NCBI RefSeq assembly: GCF_003815915.1
Contig: NZ_CP033929.1
Coordinates: 3,720,001-3,784,000 of the forward strand
DNA length: 64,000 nt
Reading direction: 5' to 3'
Source: Chryseobacterium indoltheticum
Lineage (GTDB): Bacteria > Bacteroidota > Bacteroidia > Flavobacteriales > Weeksellaceae
The translations under genes were made by a program, and so were the position numbers. Shown here in pieces: positions 17,113 to 25,114 of the stretch. The notes below the pieces were generated by a model. The model saw only the letters and a list, made by a program, of their open reading frames with translations. It was not told the origin of the DNA and made no database searches. Every line of letters begins with the position of its first letter. The stretch's first letter is position 1.

Positions 17113-17134
17113 TTTTTAACGCAAAGTGCGCAAA
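17113..17134. repeat. CGCAAAGTGCGCAAA repeat, copy 2
   Basis: Identical over 22 bases to 16354-16375. More distant relatives occur at 61888-62019. Confidence 0.85.
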
Positions 17135-17232
17135 GATTTTTTTTATCTAATTGAGAATATTCTCGTTCGCAAAGGCGTTTCACTCAGCAAAGGTTACAAG
17201 CTTGTGCGATTTCTAGTAATGTAATCTATTAT

Positions 17233-17811
17233 TTATTTGATGATTTGACCTTTATAGTATTTCTCTAAAAAGAAACCAAGATCTGCTCTGTACCCAATCC
17301 CTGAAGCTTCAAATTTCCAGCTTCCGTTTCTTATGTAAAGACGTCCGAATTCAACGCCGGTTTCAATAGAAAAATCTTCATCTAATTCATATTTTGCAAT
17401 TTCCTGCTGGTTATTATTATCAACAACCCTGATGTACGAGTTTCTTACCATTCCGAAGTTTTGTTTTTTTCTTTCGAAATCTTCAATCGTTACCACAAAA
17501 AGAATTTCTTCCACTCTTGGATCTACTTTTTCAAGATCGATAACAATAGCTTCATCATCATCTCCATCACTACTTTTCCCATCGGGATCATCTCCTGTAT
17601 GTTGTAAAGCTCCGTCTGGAGAATTTAAGTTATTATAAAAAACAAAATACTCGTCACCAACAAGCTTTCTGTCGGAGTCAATCATAATTGCTGAAGCATC
17701 CAAATCAAAAGTACCACCTGCATGACTCTCATTCGGATCCCATCCTAAACCGATTGTCATTTTTGTAAGCCCTAATTCTATTTTTTGCCCTTTCTGTAAA
17801 TTAATCGCCAT
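17233..17811 (-). CDS. TerD-family protein
   Basis: A 192-residue TerD protein, first gene of the ter cluster. The start is placed at MAINLQKGQKIEL because this matches its paralogue; an 18-codon upstream extension exists in frame but is basic and not family-like. The domain has MTIGLGWD, FDLDASAIMID, DDPDGKSSDGDDDEAI (a strong acidic metal-binding loop) and LFVVTIED. It is expected to bind calcium in the cytoplasm. The order TerD-TerD-vWA-TerY-PP2C-membrane protein-kinase points to one stress module. Confidence 0.9.
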   Translation of the reverse strand: MAINLQKGQKIELGLTKMTIGLGWDPNESHAGGTFDLDASAIMIDSDRKLVGDEYFVFYNNLNSPDGALQHTGDDPDGKSSDGDDDEAIVIDLEKVDPRVEEILFVVTIEDFERKKQNFGMVRNSYIRVVDNNNQQEIAKYELDEDFSIETGVEFGRLYIRNGSWKFEASGIGYRADLGFFLEKYYKGQIIK

Positions 17812-17931
17812 AATCTCTAAATATAATTTTTCCCTTAAGATAGATTTGATTTTTGAATTAACCAAATTAATGATAAAAAGTCATACAGTTTTAAACTTTT
17901 TTTAATATTTGATAAAATTTTTAAGCAAAAA

Positions 17932-17959
17932 AAATCCCGCTTCAAATGAAACAGGATTT
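17932..17959 (-). terminator. Terminator of the flippase/panD unit
   Basis: On the minus strand AAATCCTGTTTC and GAAGCGGGATTT pair over 12 bp (with G-T pairs) around an ATTT loop, then eight T's. It separates this unit from the ter cluster. Confidence 0.85.
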
Positions 17960-17982
17960 ATATATTTTAAAATAAGTAATTT

Positions 17983-18996
17983 TTATTTTTCAGTGATAGT
18001 ATTACGTGCTTTTGCCAACATCGGAATGGAAATTAATCCCATTACCAACATAACCACGATCTGTAACGGAAGCGAGATAAATGAATACGTCAAACCCATT
18101 TCGCCACCAAACTCAGCACTTTTCCCCATTGCAAGAAATAATGCCATAAAACCATATTTCATAGCAAGATTAAAGGCGCCAATTCCGCCACTTGCAGGGA
18201 TGATCATACCCAAAGTTCCTACAACGATAATGAAAAAGCCGTCTGCGAAAGTAAAATCTGATGTTTCAGGCAAAGCAAAACAAACCAAATAGGCTGCAAA
18301 ATAATAAGAAATCCAGATTCCTATCGTATATAGAATGAACTTTCCTTTTTCTTTAAGTTTAAAAATTGATGTAAGACCTAATAGAATACCATCAATAAAA
18401 CCTATTATTTTACCTAAAACAGGAACATTAACAAATTTATTTTTAAAAACAAAAAATAAAACTCCTGCTACAGCCAATCCTCCAATAACAATAAGTATTT
18501 TATTCGGATTAATATTGATCCCCGAATTTTTATAAAAAGCCAAGATGGCATCATATTTAAAAATCAAGGTTAATCCTAAAAATCCCAACATGCAGATCAA
18601 ATCAACCACTCTTTCCAGAATAATTGTTCCAAAAGATTTATCTACAGGAACTTTTTCAACTCCATATAAAGCTGTAGCCCTAGCCACTTCTCCACTTCTC
18701 GGGATTGTAAGATTCATCAGATAACCGAAAGACAAAGACCAAAGTGCATTAGAACTCGAAATCTTATGTCCCATCGGTTCTAATAATAAATTCCAACGAA
18801 TGGCCCTGAACCAATAGGCTAAAAGTGCAAATACAGCAGCAAAAGCCACCCAAAGGTAATTTGCTTTAGCCAATGATTTTTGAACGACTTTAAAATCGAA
18901 TCCTCTAAGCGCCAACCACAAAAAAAAGCCTGCAAAAGCAAGCGAAATTACTATGGTTAAAAAAGATTTTAAAGTTTTATTAGATTTCTTCTCCAT
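17983..18996 (-). CDS. Flippase-like membrane protein (lysylphosphatidylglycerol synthase TM family)
   Basis: A 337-residue protein with about eight transmembrane segments, of the UPF0104/LPG_synthase_TM family. Family features are YWFRAIRWNLLLEP, NLTIPRSGEVARA and GTIILERVVDLICM in the N-terminal half, and GTLGMIIPASGGIGAFNLAM in the C-terminal half. Only the membrane domain is present; there is no cytoplasmic aminoacyl-transfer domain. It may therefore move lipids or lipid-linked sugars rather than make lysyl-PG. The substrate is unknown. It lies three bases after panD, so the two genes form one operon. Confidence 0.85.
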   Translation of the reverse strand: MEKKSNKTLKSFLTIVISLAFAGFFLWLALRGFDFKVVQKSLAKANYLWVAFAAVFALLAYWFRAIRWNLLLEPMGHKISSSNALWSLSFGYLMNLTIPRSGEVARATALYGVEKVPVDKSFGTIILERVVDLICMLGFLGLTLIFKYDAILAFYKNSGININPNKILIVIGGLAVAGVLFFVFKNKFVNVPVLGKIIGFIDGILLGLTSIFKLKEKGKFILYTIGIWISYYFAAYLVCFALPETSDFTFADGFFIIVVGTLGMIIPASGGIGAFNLAMKYGFMALFLAMGKSAEFGGEMGLTYSFISLPLQIVVMLVMGLISIPMLAKARNTITEK

Positions 18997-18999
18997 ATC

Positions 19000-19350
19000 T
19001 TAAGTAAGAAGATTGGTTTTTTCGTCCGGGAAAACTATTTTTGGCTGAAACTCCTGTGCTTCCTCTGGGGTCATCTGTGCGTAAGCGATGATAATGATAA
19101 TGTCATCACGCTGTACTTTTCTTGCTGCAGGACCATTAAGGCAAACCTCACCCGATTTTCTCTTTCCTTTGATCACGTATGTATCAAAACGTTCTCCGTT
19201 GTTGACATTAACGATATAAACTCTCTCTCCGACTACCAAACCGGCTGCTTCGATAAGATCTTCGTCAATGGTAATACTTCCAATATAATTAAGGTCTGAA
19301 GCCGTAACTCGTACCCTGTGAATTTTAGATTTAAATACTTCTATTAACAT
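19000..19350 (-). CDS. panD: Aspartate 1-decarboxylase
   Basis: A 116-residue pyruvoyl-dependent enzyme that makes beta-alanine from aspartate for pantothenate and CoA. The precursor self-cleaves between Gly24 and Ser25, visible here in YIGSITID, and Ser25 becomes the pyruvoyl group. Conserved LNGPAARK (about 72-79) and [10 protein letters not shown] follow. The length is normal for PanD. A -7 box ends four bases before ATG, so the mRNA is probably leaderless. The downstream flippase gene is in the same operon, with no clear functional link. Confidence 0.96.
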   Translation of the reverse strand: MLIEVFKSKIHRVRVTASDLNYIGSITIDEDLIEAAGLVVGERVYIVNVNNGERFDTYVIKGKRKSGEVCLNGPAARKVQRDDIIIIIAYAQMTPEEAQEFQPKIVFPDEKTNLLT

Positions 19351-19354
19351 GGTG

Positions 19355-19362
19355 CAAATTTA
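19355..19362 (-). promoter_or_regulatory. -7 box of panD
   Basis: Minus-strand TAAATTTG, four bases before the panD ATG. Confidence 0.6.
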
Positions 19363-19683
19363 TTAATAATATTTAATAAAATCATTTTAAAATGAAAATT
19401 ACAACTATCATAAATTGAGGTCATTAATTTTATTCAAACTAAATTATCTATATTTATTTTACAAACTTAACAAGCATATCATAAAAAAAATCAATTCTTG
19501 ATACTAAATTAGGAATTTAATAAATGTAAAAACAAATAATGTAAATTTAGGAAAGTCAATATACATAAGTAGTTGGCATGATTTTAGTTCCTCGAAACGT
19601 AGATTTTTCGTAAAAACCTGAATTATCAAATTTTAATTGATTTTGAGAAATTGTAAAAAAAATCAATAAGTTTTTACAAAAAA

Positions 19684-19714
19684 TTTGCACAATTTGAAAA
19701 TTGTTTTAAATTTG
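19684..19714 (+). promoter_or_regulatory. HU gene promoter
   Basis: TTTG (19684-19687), a 19-base spacer and TAAATTTG (19707-19714) form a full Bacteroidota promoter. ATG follows 35 bases later. The rest of the 399-base gap 19351-19749 is very A/T-rich, with no frame or repeat that I can support. Confidence 0.75.
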
Positions 19715-19749
19715 CTTTTATAACTAACTAACTTTTAATATTAAAAATT

Positions 19750-20061
19750 ATGAACAAGTCTGAATTAATCGACGCCATCGCAAAAGACGCAGGTATTACT
19801 AAAGTTGCTGCAAAAGCTGCATTAGAATCATTTATCTCTAACGTAACTACTACTTTGAAGACAAAAGAAGGAAAAGTGTCTCTAGTAGGTTTCGGTACTT
19901 TCTCAGTATCTGAAAGAGCGGCTAGACAAGGTATTAACCCTGCAACTAAAAAACCAATTAACATCGAAGCTAAAACTGTTGCTAAATTTAAAGCAGGTGC
20001 AGACTTATCTGCTGCTGTTGCTACAGCAAATGCTCCTGCAGCTGGTAAAAAGAAAAAATAA
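19750..20061 (+). CDS. HU-family DNA-binding protein
   Basis: A 103-residue histone-like protein that bends and compacts DNA as a dimer. The HU core is complete: MNKSELIDAIAKDAGITKVAAKAALES at the start, LVGFGTFSVSERAARQGINPATKKPI for the DNA-binding arm, and VAKFKAGADL at the end. The tail (about 85-103) is Ala/Pro-rich and ends KKKK, which is longer than in E. coli HU. It has a strong promoter and a terminator at 20082, as expected for an abundant single-gene unit. Confidence 0.96.
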   Translation: MNKSELIDAIAKDAGITKVAAKAALESFISNVTTTLKTKEGKVSLVGFGTFSVSERAARQGINPATKKPINIEAKTVAKFKAGADLSAAVATANAPAAGKKKK

Positions 20062-20081
20062 TCTTTTGATTATAAAAAAGA

Positions 20082-20108
20082 AAACCTCATCTTTTGATGG
20101 GGTTTTTT
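20082..20108 (+). terminator. HU terminator
   Basis: AAACCTCATC pairs with GATGGGGTTT over a TTTT loop, then T's. Confidence 0.88.
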
Positions 20109-20144
20109 TATTACAAATAATAACGCAACATTTTAGTAATCAAA

Positions 20145-20786
20145 TTATGGTGCCAATCGAGAAATCTTCCAGTCAATATCTTCTAATGTATAGATAATTC
20201 TGTCATGCAATCTGTTGGGTCTTCCCTGCCAAAATTCTATTTCGTAAGGTTTTGCGATATAACCACCCCAATTTTTCGGTCTTGGAACTTCTTTATTTTC
20301 ATACTCCTTTTCTAATACTTTTAATTTTTCTTCTAAAAATTTTCTGTTGGGGATTTCCTGACTTTGAGGCGAAACTGCAGCACCAAGCTGGCTTCCTTTC
20401 GGTCTTGAATGAAAATAACCGTCACTTAAATTGTCAGCAATTTTTTCAAGATTTGCTTTGATGATAATCTGTCTTTCTAAACCCGGCCAGAAAAAATGAA
20501 GACAGGCTTTGTGCGTTTTTTCGATCGCTTTTCCTTTTCTACTATCGTAATTGGTATAAAAAATAAAACCTTCGTAAGTATATTCTTTTAATAAAACCAT
20601 TCTTGTACGCGGACAACCATCTTCCTCCAACGTAGAAACCGCCATTGCATTGGCTTCAGAAATCGAAGGATTTTCTGACGCATCCAAGAACCAGTCTCTG
20701 AATTGCTCAATCGGATTCTCTTTAATCTCAGTTTCAATAAGTTGAGATTTTTCGTATATTTTTCTTTTATCGTGGAGGTTTTCCAT
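20145..20786 (-). CDS. pdxH: Pyridoxamine 5'-phosphate oxidase
   Basis: A 213-residue FMN enzyme that oxidises pyridoxamine or pyridoxine phosphate to pyridoxal phosphate with oxygen. Typical PdxH segments are AMAVSTLEEDGCPRTRMVLLK, GFIFYTNYDSRKGKAI (FMN site), PLERQI-like GLERQIII, FHSRPKGSQLGAAVSPQSQ and the C-terminal WQGRPNRLHDRI with the substrate-binding RLHDR. The length is normal. It is divergent from the YqgE gene and has a short intergenic region with it. Confidence 0.96.
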   Translation of the reverse strand: MENLHDKRKIYEKSQLIETEIKENPIEQFRDWFLDASENPSISEANAMAVSTLEEDGCPRTRMVLLKEYTYEGFIFYTNYDSRKGKAIEKTHKACLHFFWPGLERQIIIKANLEKIADNLSDGYFHSRPKGSQLGAAVSPQSQEIPNRKFLEEKLKVLEKEYENKEVPRPKNWGGYIAKPYEIEFWQGRPNRLHDRIIYTLEDIDWKISRLAP

Positions 20787-20799
20787 AAATAATTTTTAT

Positions 20800-20807
20800 T
20801 AAATTTG
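20800..20807 (+). promoter_or_regulatory. -7 box of the YqgE-like gene
   Basis: TAAATTTG ends three bases before ATG 20811. This makes the in-frame TTG at 20805, which lies inside the box, an unlikely start. Confidence 0.6.
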
Positions 20808-20810
20808 AGT

Positions 20811-21359
20811 ATGAATTACTCATACAAAGGTAAAATATTAATTTCCACACCTGATATTTCCGGCGATATTTTTTCGAGATCGGTCGTGCTGATTATAGAT
20901 CACACCGAAGATGGAGCATTTGGCTTGATCCTTAATAAGAAGAACAGCAAAATGAGTAATCGTTTCAAGAATTTTTTTGATTTTGATATTGAAGTTTACG
21001 ATGGCGGGCCTGTAGAAAACGACAAAGTTTTTTTTATTATTAAAGGAAAAAAAGTAACGGAAAATTTCACCGCCATTAACGATGAATATTACCTTACAGA
21101 AGATATTGAACTGATCATAAATGCTGTTTTGCAGAATGAAATCAGCATTCAGGATGTAAAAATATTTTCAGGATATTCGGGATGGTCTGCCTCACAGCTG
21201 GAAAATGAAGTTTTGCAAAAAGTATGGACGGTTGTAGATGTTTATAACCTAGATTATACACTTCCCAATGATCATACATTATGGAAATCGATTATGCAAA
21301 ACCTTGGTGGTGAGTTTCTTCTGTGGGCAAATGCACCTGAAGACATTTCCCTAAATTAG
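20811..21359 (+). CDS. YqgE/AlgH-family protein
   Basis: A 182-residue protein of the YqgE/AlgH family (UPF0301). Hallmarks are GKILISTPDISGDIFSRSVV at the N terminus, DGAFGLILNKK, YDGGPVENDKVFFI and the IFSGYSGWSASQLENEV motif in the middle. The family's biochemical role is not settled; AlgH was found as an alginate regulator in Pseudomonas. It has no signal or membrane segment. It lies ahead of the amidase gene on the same strand with a 108-base gap. Confidence 0.9.
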   Translation: MNYSYKGKILISTPDISGDIFSRSVVLIIDHTEDGAFGLILNKKNSKMSNRFKNFFDFDIEVYDGGPVENDKVFFIIKGKKVTENFTAINDEYYLTEDIELIINAVLQNEISIQDVKIFSGYSGWSASQLENEVLQKVWTVVDVYNLDYTLPNDHTLWKSIMQNLGGEFLLWANAPEDISLN

Positions 21360-21467
21360 TCATTACTTCACAATGAAGCGATTTAAAATTTAACAAAGTT
21401 TTAAGCTTTTCTTGTACAATTTTTAAGATACTTTTCACGTTCTTTGATAACTCTTAAATAATTAATC

Positions 21468-22049
21468 ATGAAAGCATTAAAATTACTAGCTGTATCGTTC
21501 GCATCTGCTGCAATGCTTTCTTTCTCAACCGAAACCAAAAAGATTATCGTAATAGACGCCGGACATGGCGGAAATGATTTTGGAGCCACTATGAATGGTG
21601 TTTCAGAAAAAGATATGGTTTTAAATATCGCTCGGCAAATCAAAAAAGCAAGTGATAAAGACGGTACATATGAGGTGATTTTAACAAGAAGCGAGGATAC
21701 CAGCACCACACTTACAGAGCGTACGGAACAAATCAACAAGCTGAACCCCGAAATGGTCATTTCGCTTCACATCAACAGAACTCCTGAAGCAAACACCAAT
21801 AAAAGCGGTCACGAAATTTTCATGCAGAAAACTTCAGAATCAAAATCTTTAGCTGAAAAATTATCTAAAAAGTTGGGAGAATGCAGCATTAAAGAAGAAA
21901 ATCTACACATCCTTAGAAATTCAAAATCTCCTGCAGTTTTGGTAGAATTAGGCTACATTAATAATACAAAAGAAAGAGAATACATGAACAACAGCGACGG
22001 ACAAAGAGAAATTGCCCAGAAATTTGCTGATTTCATCAACGAACAATAA
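21468..22049 (+). CDS. N-acetylmuramoyl-L-alanine amidase
   Basis: A 193-residue Amidase_3 enzyme that cuts the bond between muramic acid and the L-Ala of the peptide stem in peptidoglycan. A short hydrophobic N terminus (about 1-21) acts as export signal. The zinc ligands are visible: His in IDAGHGGND, Glu in VSEKDMVLN, His in ISLHINR. The catalytic Glu is in VLVELGYINN. It is short, with only the catalytic domain and no SPOR or LysM module. Its unit ends at the bidirectional hairpin at 22082. Confidence 0.93.
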   Translation: MKALKLLAVSFASAAMLSFSTETKKIIVIDAGHGGNDFGATMNGVSEKDMVLNIARQIKKASDKDGTYEVILTRSEDTSTTLTERTEQINKLNPEMVISLHINRTPEANTNKSGHEIFMQKTSESKSLAEKLSKKLGECSIKEENLHILRNSKSPAVLVELGYINNTKEREYMNNSDGQREIAQKFADFINEQ

Positions 22050-22081
22050 TAAAAATACAGTTTCTGATCTTAATCAGAATA

Positions 22082-22120
22082 AAACCCGGTAAAGGACTTT
22101 AAATGTTGTTTACCGGGTTT
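22082..22120. terminator. Bidirectional terminator
   Basis: AAACCCGGTAAA and TTTACCGGGTTT form a 12-bp stem over a 15-base loop, between convergent genes. Confidence 0.88.
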
Positions 22121-22127
22121 GTCAATT

Positions 22128-22937
22128 TTAGAAACTATTTCTCCAGCTTTCAACCAATTCGGTGAAGCGGGCGTTTTCAAAAGTTTTATTTCTAATTTTC
22201 TTTACAGAAAAGATTCCTTTTTCATCTGAAATCAACAGAATTTCTTCCGCTTTCTGAGATTCAAAAGCAATAATTTCATGTTCCTGCGTATCGGCAAGAT
22301 TATTTTTGTGTAAAAAGGTCACAAAATTCTCCAGCAAAGGCGAAATATAAGCTCCTTCCGACTGTTTTGGTATCTTGATAACATCTCCTTCTAGGAACAA
22401 AAGATTTCCGCTTGTAGAACGGGCAATACGCTTGTTTGGATTTAATAAAATCACGTCATCCAAATCATTTTCCTGAGCGTAAATTCCACCATAAATATTT
22501 TCCGGACAATGAACTCTGATGTTACTCAAAAGATTATTATTAACATTGATCTCCTTAATTAAATCTAATTCTAAAGGTCTTTGATGAATAGAAAGAACAT
22601 CGTCCATTTCGTCTACTTCAAAATAATATGAAACAGATGATTTAGATAAAATAGCTCCGTCTGAATTTCTGAATACAAGGAAATTGATAATTCCGTTTTG
22701 AACTCCTTCGCCTTCGATTACTTTTGCATTAAAAAGATTCTGAAAAAACTCCAGCGTGTAACTAAGAGGAATATTCATTCTCATTTTTCTCATGGAAGCC
22801 ATTAAAAAGAAATAGCATTCTTCATCCATGATTAATTTTGAATTTCTGATAAAGAAAGAAACCTTCACAGCATCTCCGGAAAGAAATGCACGGTTTTTCA
22901 GTTCAAGTTCGTCAGATGTAAAATAGGTATTTTTCAA
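22128..22937 (-). CDS. Class IV aminotransferase-like protein
   Basis: A 269-residue protein of the PLP fold-type IV family (BCAT, D-amino acid aminotransferase, aminodeoxychorismate lyase). Support comes from NRAFLSGDAVKVSFFI at the N terminus and DDVILLNPNKRIARSTSGNLLFLEGD, which matches the family's cofactor-phosphate segment. The usual PLP lysine should lie about 23 residues before VILLN. That region reads LLSNIRVHCPENI and has no lysine, so it may not be a normal transaminase. The gene ends close to the convergent terminator. It follows the START-like gene but is separated from it by a hairpin. Confidence 0.75.
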   Translation of the reverse strand: MKNTYFTSDELELKNRAFLSGDAVKVSFFIRNSKLIMDEECYFFLMASMRKMRMNIPLSYTLEFFQNLFNAKVIEGEGVQNGIINFLVFRNSDGAILSKSSVSYYFEVDEMDDVLSIHQRPLELDLIKEINVNNNLLSNIRVHCPENIYGGIYAQENDLDDVILLNPNKRIARSTSGNLLFLEGDVIKIPKQSEGAYISPLLENFVTFLHKNNLADTQEHEIIAFESQKAEEILLISDEKGIFSVKKIRNKTFENARFTELVESWRNSF

Positions 22938-22962
22938 AATTTAATTCTTTTAAAAAAAAATA

Positions 22963-22982
22963 ATGAACGATAAATCGTTCAT
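22963..22982 (-). terminator. Terminator of the START-like gene
   Basis: ATGAACGAT and ATCGTTCAT form a perfect 9-bp stem, followed on the minus strand by nine T's. Confidence 0.85.
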
Positions 22983-23012
22983 CAGTTTTGTTCATTAAAC
23001 AGTACCGCTGAA

Positions 23013-23399
23013 TTAAGCTGCACCTAATTTTATTCTAAGGTTTTCTATAAGATTTTCCCAGTACATTGCATTTTCTTCTTCATCACCTTCTTCACAAAAA
23101 TCTGTAATATTTAAAGCTAGATCTTCTGTAATATCATCAATTGTAATAGTCATTTCGAAGAAATTTTTTGTTCCTTCGTCTTCTTCCCATCTGTAACGTA
23201 CGAAACCTTCAGGCTTATATCTGATTAAAGTAGCCTTTTCAGCAGGACCTCCACCCCAACTGAAAAAGAAATCATCGCCTTTCTCTATCACCTCATCCGC
23301 AAACCATTCAGACAATCCCTCGGCAGTTGCCAAATATTCATACAAAATCTCTGAAAGACAGTGCATTGGGAATTCGTAATGGACTTTATGTTTCGCCAT
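23013..23399 (-). CDS. START-like domain protein
   Basis: A 128-residue protein with the helix-grip (AHSA1/START-like) fold. It starts MAKHKVHYEFPMHCLSEILYEY, then GLSEWFADEV, FFFSWGG and VRYRWEEDEGT. The short helix before WFADEV and the aromatic strands are typical. The C terminus is acidic. Such proteins bind hydrophobic ligands or act as co-chaperones; the ligand here is unknown. ATG 23399 is chosen over an upstream non-ATG codon because the fold begins here. Confidence 0.8.
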   Translation of the reverse strand: MAKHKVHYEFPMHCLSEILYEYLATAEGLSEWFADEVIEKGDDFFFSWGGGPAEKATLIRYKPEGFVRYRWEEDEGTKNFFEMTITIDDITEDLALNITDFCEEGDEEENAMYWENLIENLRIKLGAA

Positions 23400-23585
23400 A
23401 TAACTTGTTTTTAACGTCACGCAATATATAAATTAATTTTTTTATTACGCAAAATTCTATCTATATTTTTATGATTTTTATCAGAAATATTTCCATTGCT
23501 TCAAAATGAAATTTAATAGTGGTTTTTAAAAGTAAATTACATCAAAAAACGTCAAGAAAAAGTATGGTTTTATAGCTTGATATTT

Positions 23586-24770
23586 CTACTCTTCTTCATT
23601 TAAAACATCAAGAATAATCTTACATCCTTCTGTAATTTCTTCTTTAGATATAGTAAGCGGCGGCGAAATTCTCAGGTATTCATTTCGGTACAACTGCCAG
23701 AAGACAATAAGACCTTTTTCCATACATTTTTTGGCAACATTGAGTGTAAACTCCGGAGTTCCAAGATTTACAGCAAGCATCAACCCTTTACCGTTTATGT
23801 TTTTTATTTTAGGATGAACCAAAAGTTCTCTGTATAACTTTTCTTTTTCATCAACTTCATTCATTAACCCGCTTTCTAAAACTTCCTTTAATGTTGCATG
23901 TGAAGCTGCAGCAATCAAAGGATTTCCGCCAAAAGTTGTGATATGACCTAATTTGGGAGAATGAGAAAGCGTATCCATTATTTTTTTAGAACTCATAAAT
24001 GCTCCGACAGGAACACCACCGCCCATTCCTTTTCCCATCACCAAAATATCGGGAACGATACCGAAATGCTCAAAGGAAAAGAGTTTTCCTGTTCGTCCAA
24101 AACCTGGTTGAATTTCATCTAAAATAAGAAGCGCCCCTACTTCTTCGCATCTCTTTTTTAGATTAATTAAATAATCAGTATCCGGAACTAAAAATCCCGC
24201 AGCTCCCTGAATGGTTTCAAGAAGTACACAGGCTGTTCTTTCTGTAATTTTATCGAAATCGTTTTCATTATTAAACTCAATAAAAGAAACCATTGGCAAT
24301 AAAGGCCGGAATTCTCTTTTGTGGATTTCATTTCCTGAAACACTTAATGCACCGTGCGTATTGCCATGATAAGAGTTTTTGAAAGAAACAATTTCTTCTC
24401 TACCAGTATATCTTTTTGCTAATTTTAAACTGCCGTCGATTGCTTCTGCCCCACTGTTTACCAAATAAGTAATTTCTAAAGGATCAGGAGTTGCTTCAGC
24501 TAATAATCGGCACAATTCTACAGGCTTTTCCTGTGCATATTCGCCATACACCATCACATGAAGATATTTATCAGCCTGCTCTTTAATAGCATTAACTATT
24601 TTCGGGTGCGAATGCCCCAAAGTATTGGCAGAAACCCCTGCTACAAAATCGAGATATTTTCTTCCGTCTTTTCCAAAAATATAGCTTCCTTCTGCTTTTT
24701 CTACTTCAAAACCTACTGCAAATTGCGTCGTTTGAGCCTGATATTTAAAAAAATCGTTTTGCATTTCCAT
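23586..24770 (-). CDS. Class III aminotransferase (acetylornithine/ornithine type)
   Basis: A 394-residue PLP enzyme of fold type I. Visible marks are VNSGAEAIDGSLKLAKRYTGR (phosphate-binding), SYHGNTHGALSVSG, LLETIQGAAGF, LILDEIQPGFGRTG (PLP aspartate) and ILVMGKGMGGGVPVGAF with the Schiff-base lysine. The substrate could be acetylornithine, ornithine, 4-aminobutyrate or lysine; the sequence does not decide. No arginine genes are adjacent. ATG 24770 follows the -7 box (24789-24796) by 18 bases; a TTG further upstream overlaps the box and is rejected. A palindrome array lies about 125-200 bases upstream of the start. Confidence 0.88.
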   Translation of the reverse strand: MEMQNDFFKYQAQTTQFAVGFEVEKAEGSYIFGKDGRKYLDFVAGVSANTLGHSHPKIVNAIKEQADKYLHVMVYGEYAQEKPVELCRLLAEATPDPLEITYLVNSGAEAIDGSLKLAKRYTGREEIVSFKNSYHGNTHGALSVSGNEIHKREFRPLLPMVSFIEFNNENDFDKITERTACVLLETIQGAAGFLVPDTDYLINLKKRCEEVGALLILDEIQPGFGRTGKLFSFEHFGIVPDILVMGKGMGGGVPVGAFMSSKKIMDTLSHSPKLGHITTFGGNPLIAAASHATLKEVLESGLMNEVDEKEKLYRELLVHPKIKNINGKGLMLAVNLGTPEFTLNVAKKCMEKGLIVFWQLYRNEYLRISPPLTISKEEITEGCKIILDVLNEEE

Positions 24771-24788
24771 TGTATGAAAAATTTTAGG

Positions 24789-24796
24789 CAAAGCTA
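24789..24796 (-). promoter_or_regulatory. -7 box of the class III aminotransferase gene
   Basis: Minus-strand TAGCTTTG, 18 bases before ATG 24770. Confidence 0.6.
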
Positions 24797-24894
24797 AAAA
24801 ACATTCATCAGATGCAGAAATTTAAACTCTAATAATAAAGCTAAACGAAAAGAAAACATGGAAAATATTAAAAAAAACCAAACATTTTGAAGAT

Positions 24895-24991
24895 ATGCAT
24901 ATTAGCAGTTTTTATTGATGCGCATAAGTTTGGTAAACCATGCGCATGAATTGGATAACTCATACGCATCATTTTATAAGTTCATGCGTAT
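24895..24991. promoter_or_regulatory. Array of ATGCG(C/T)AT palindromes at 22-bp period
   Basis: Cores start at 24918 (ATGCGCAT), 24940 (ATGCGCAT), 24962 (ATACGCAT) and 24984 (ATGCGTAT), exactly 22 bp apart. The third and fourth are reverse complements of each other. A weaker fifth core, ATGCATAT, lies at 24895. The 14-base spacers are also alike (for example GAATTGGATAAC and GAATTAATAAC). Two helical turns per unit would put bound proteins on one face of the DNA. It lies upstream of the aminotransferase gene, inside a 344-base gap with no gene. Confidence 0.7.
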
Positions 24992-25078
24992 GAATTAATA
25001 ACTAAGTAGAAGATTAACCATTTTCAAGGCTTTGAACCTTGACAAGGCTCTCCAAAACAAGCAAATATTTACAAAAGA

Positions 25079-25107
25079 AAAAGACCAGCTTCAAAAACCG
25101 GTCTTTT
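25079..25107 (-). terminator. Terminator of the Fur/OstA unit
   Basis: AAAGACC and GGTCTTT arms with further inner pairing; on the minus strand a T-rich tract follows. Confidence 0.8.
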
Positions 25108-25114
25108 ATATTAT

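Noticed and set aside
25021..25051. Terminator from AAGGCTTTGAACCTTGACAAGG
   Set aside because: Weak, no T run; a better hairpin at 25079-25107 already ends the OstA unit. Kept only as a possible dispersed word shared with 42963.
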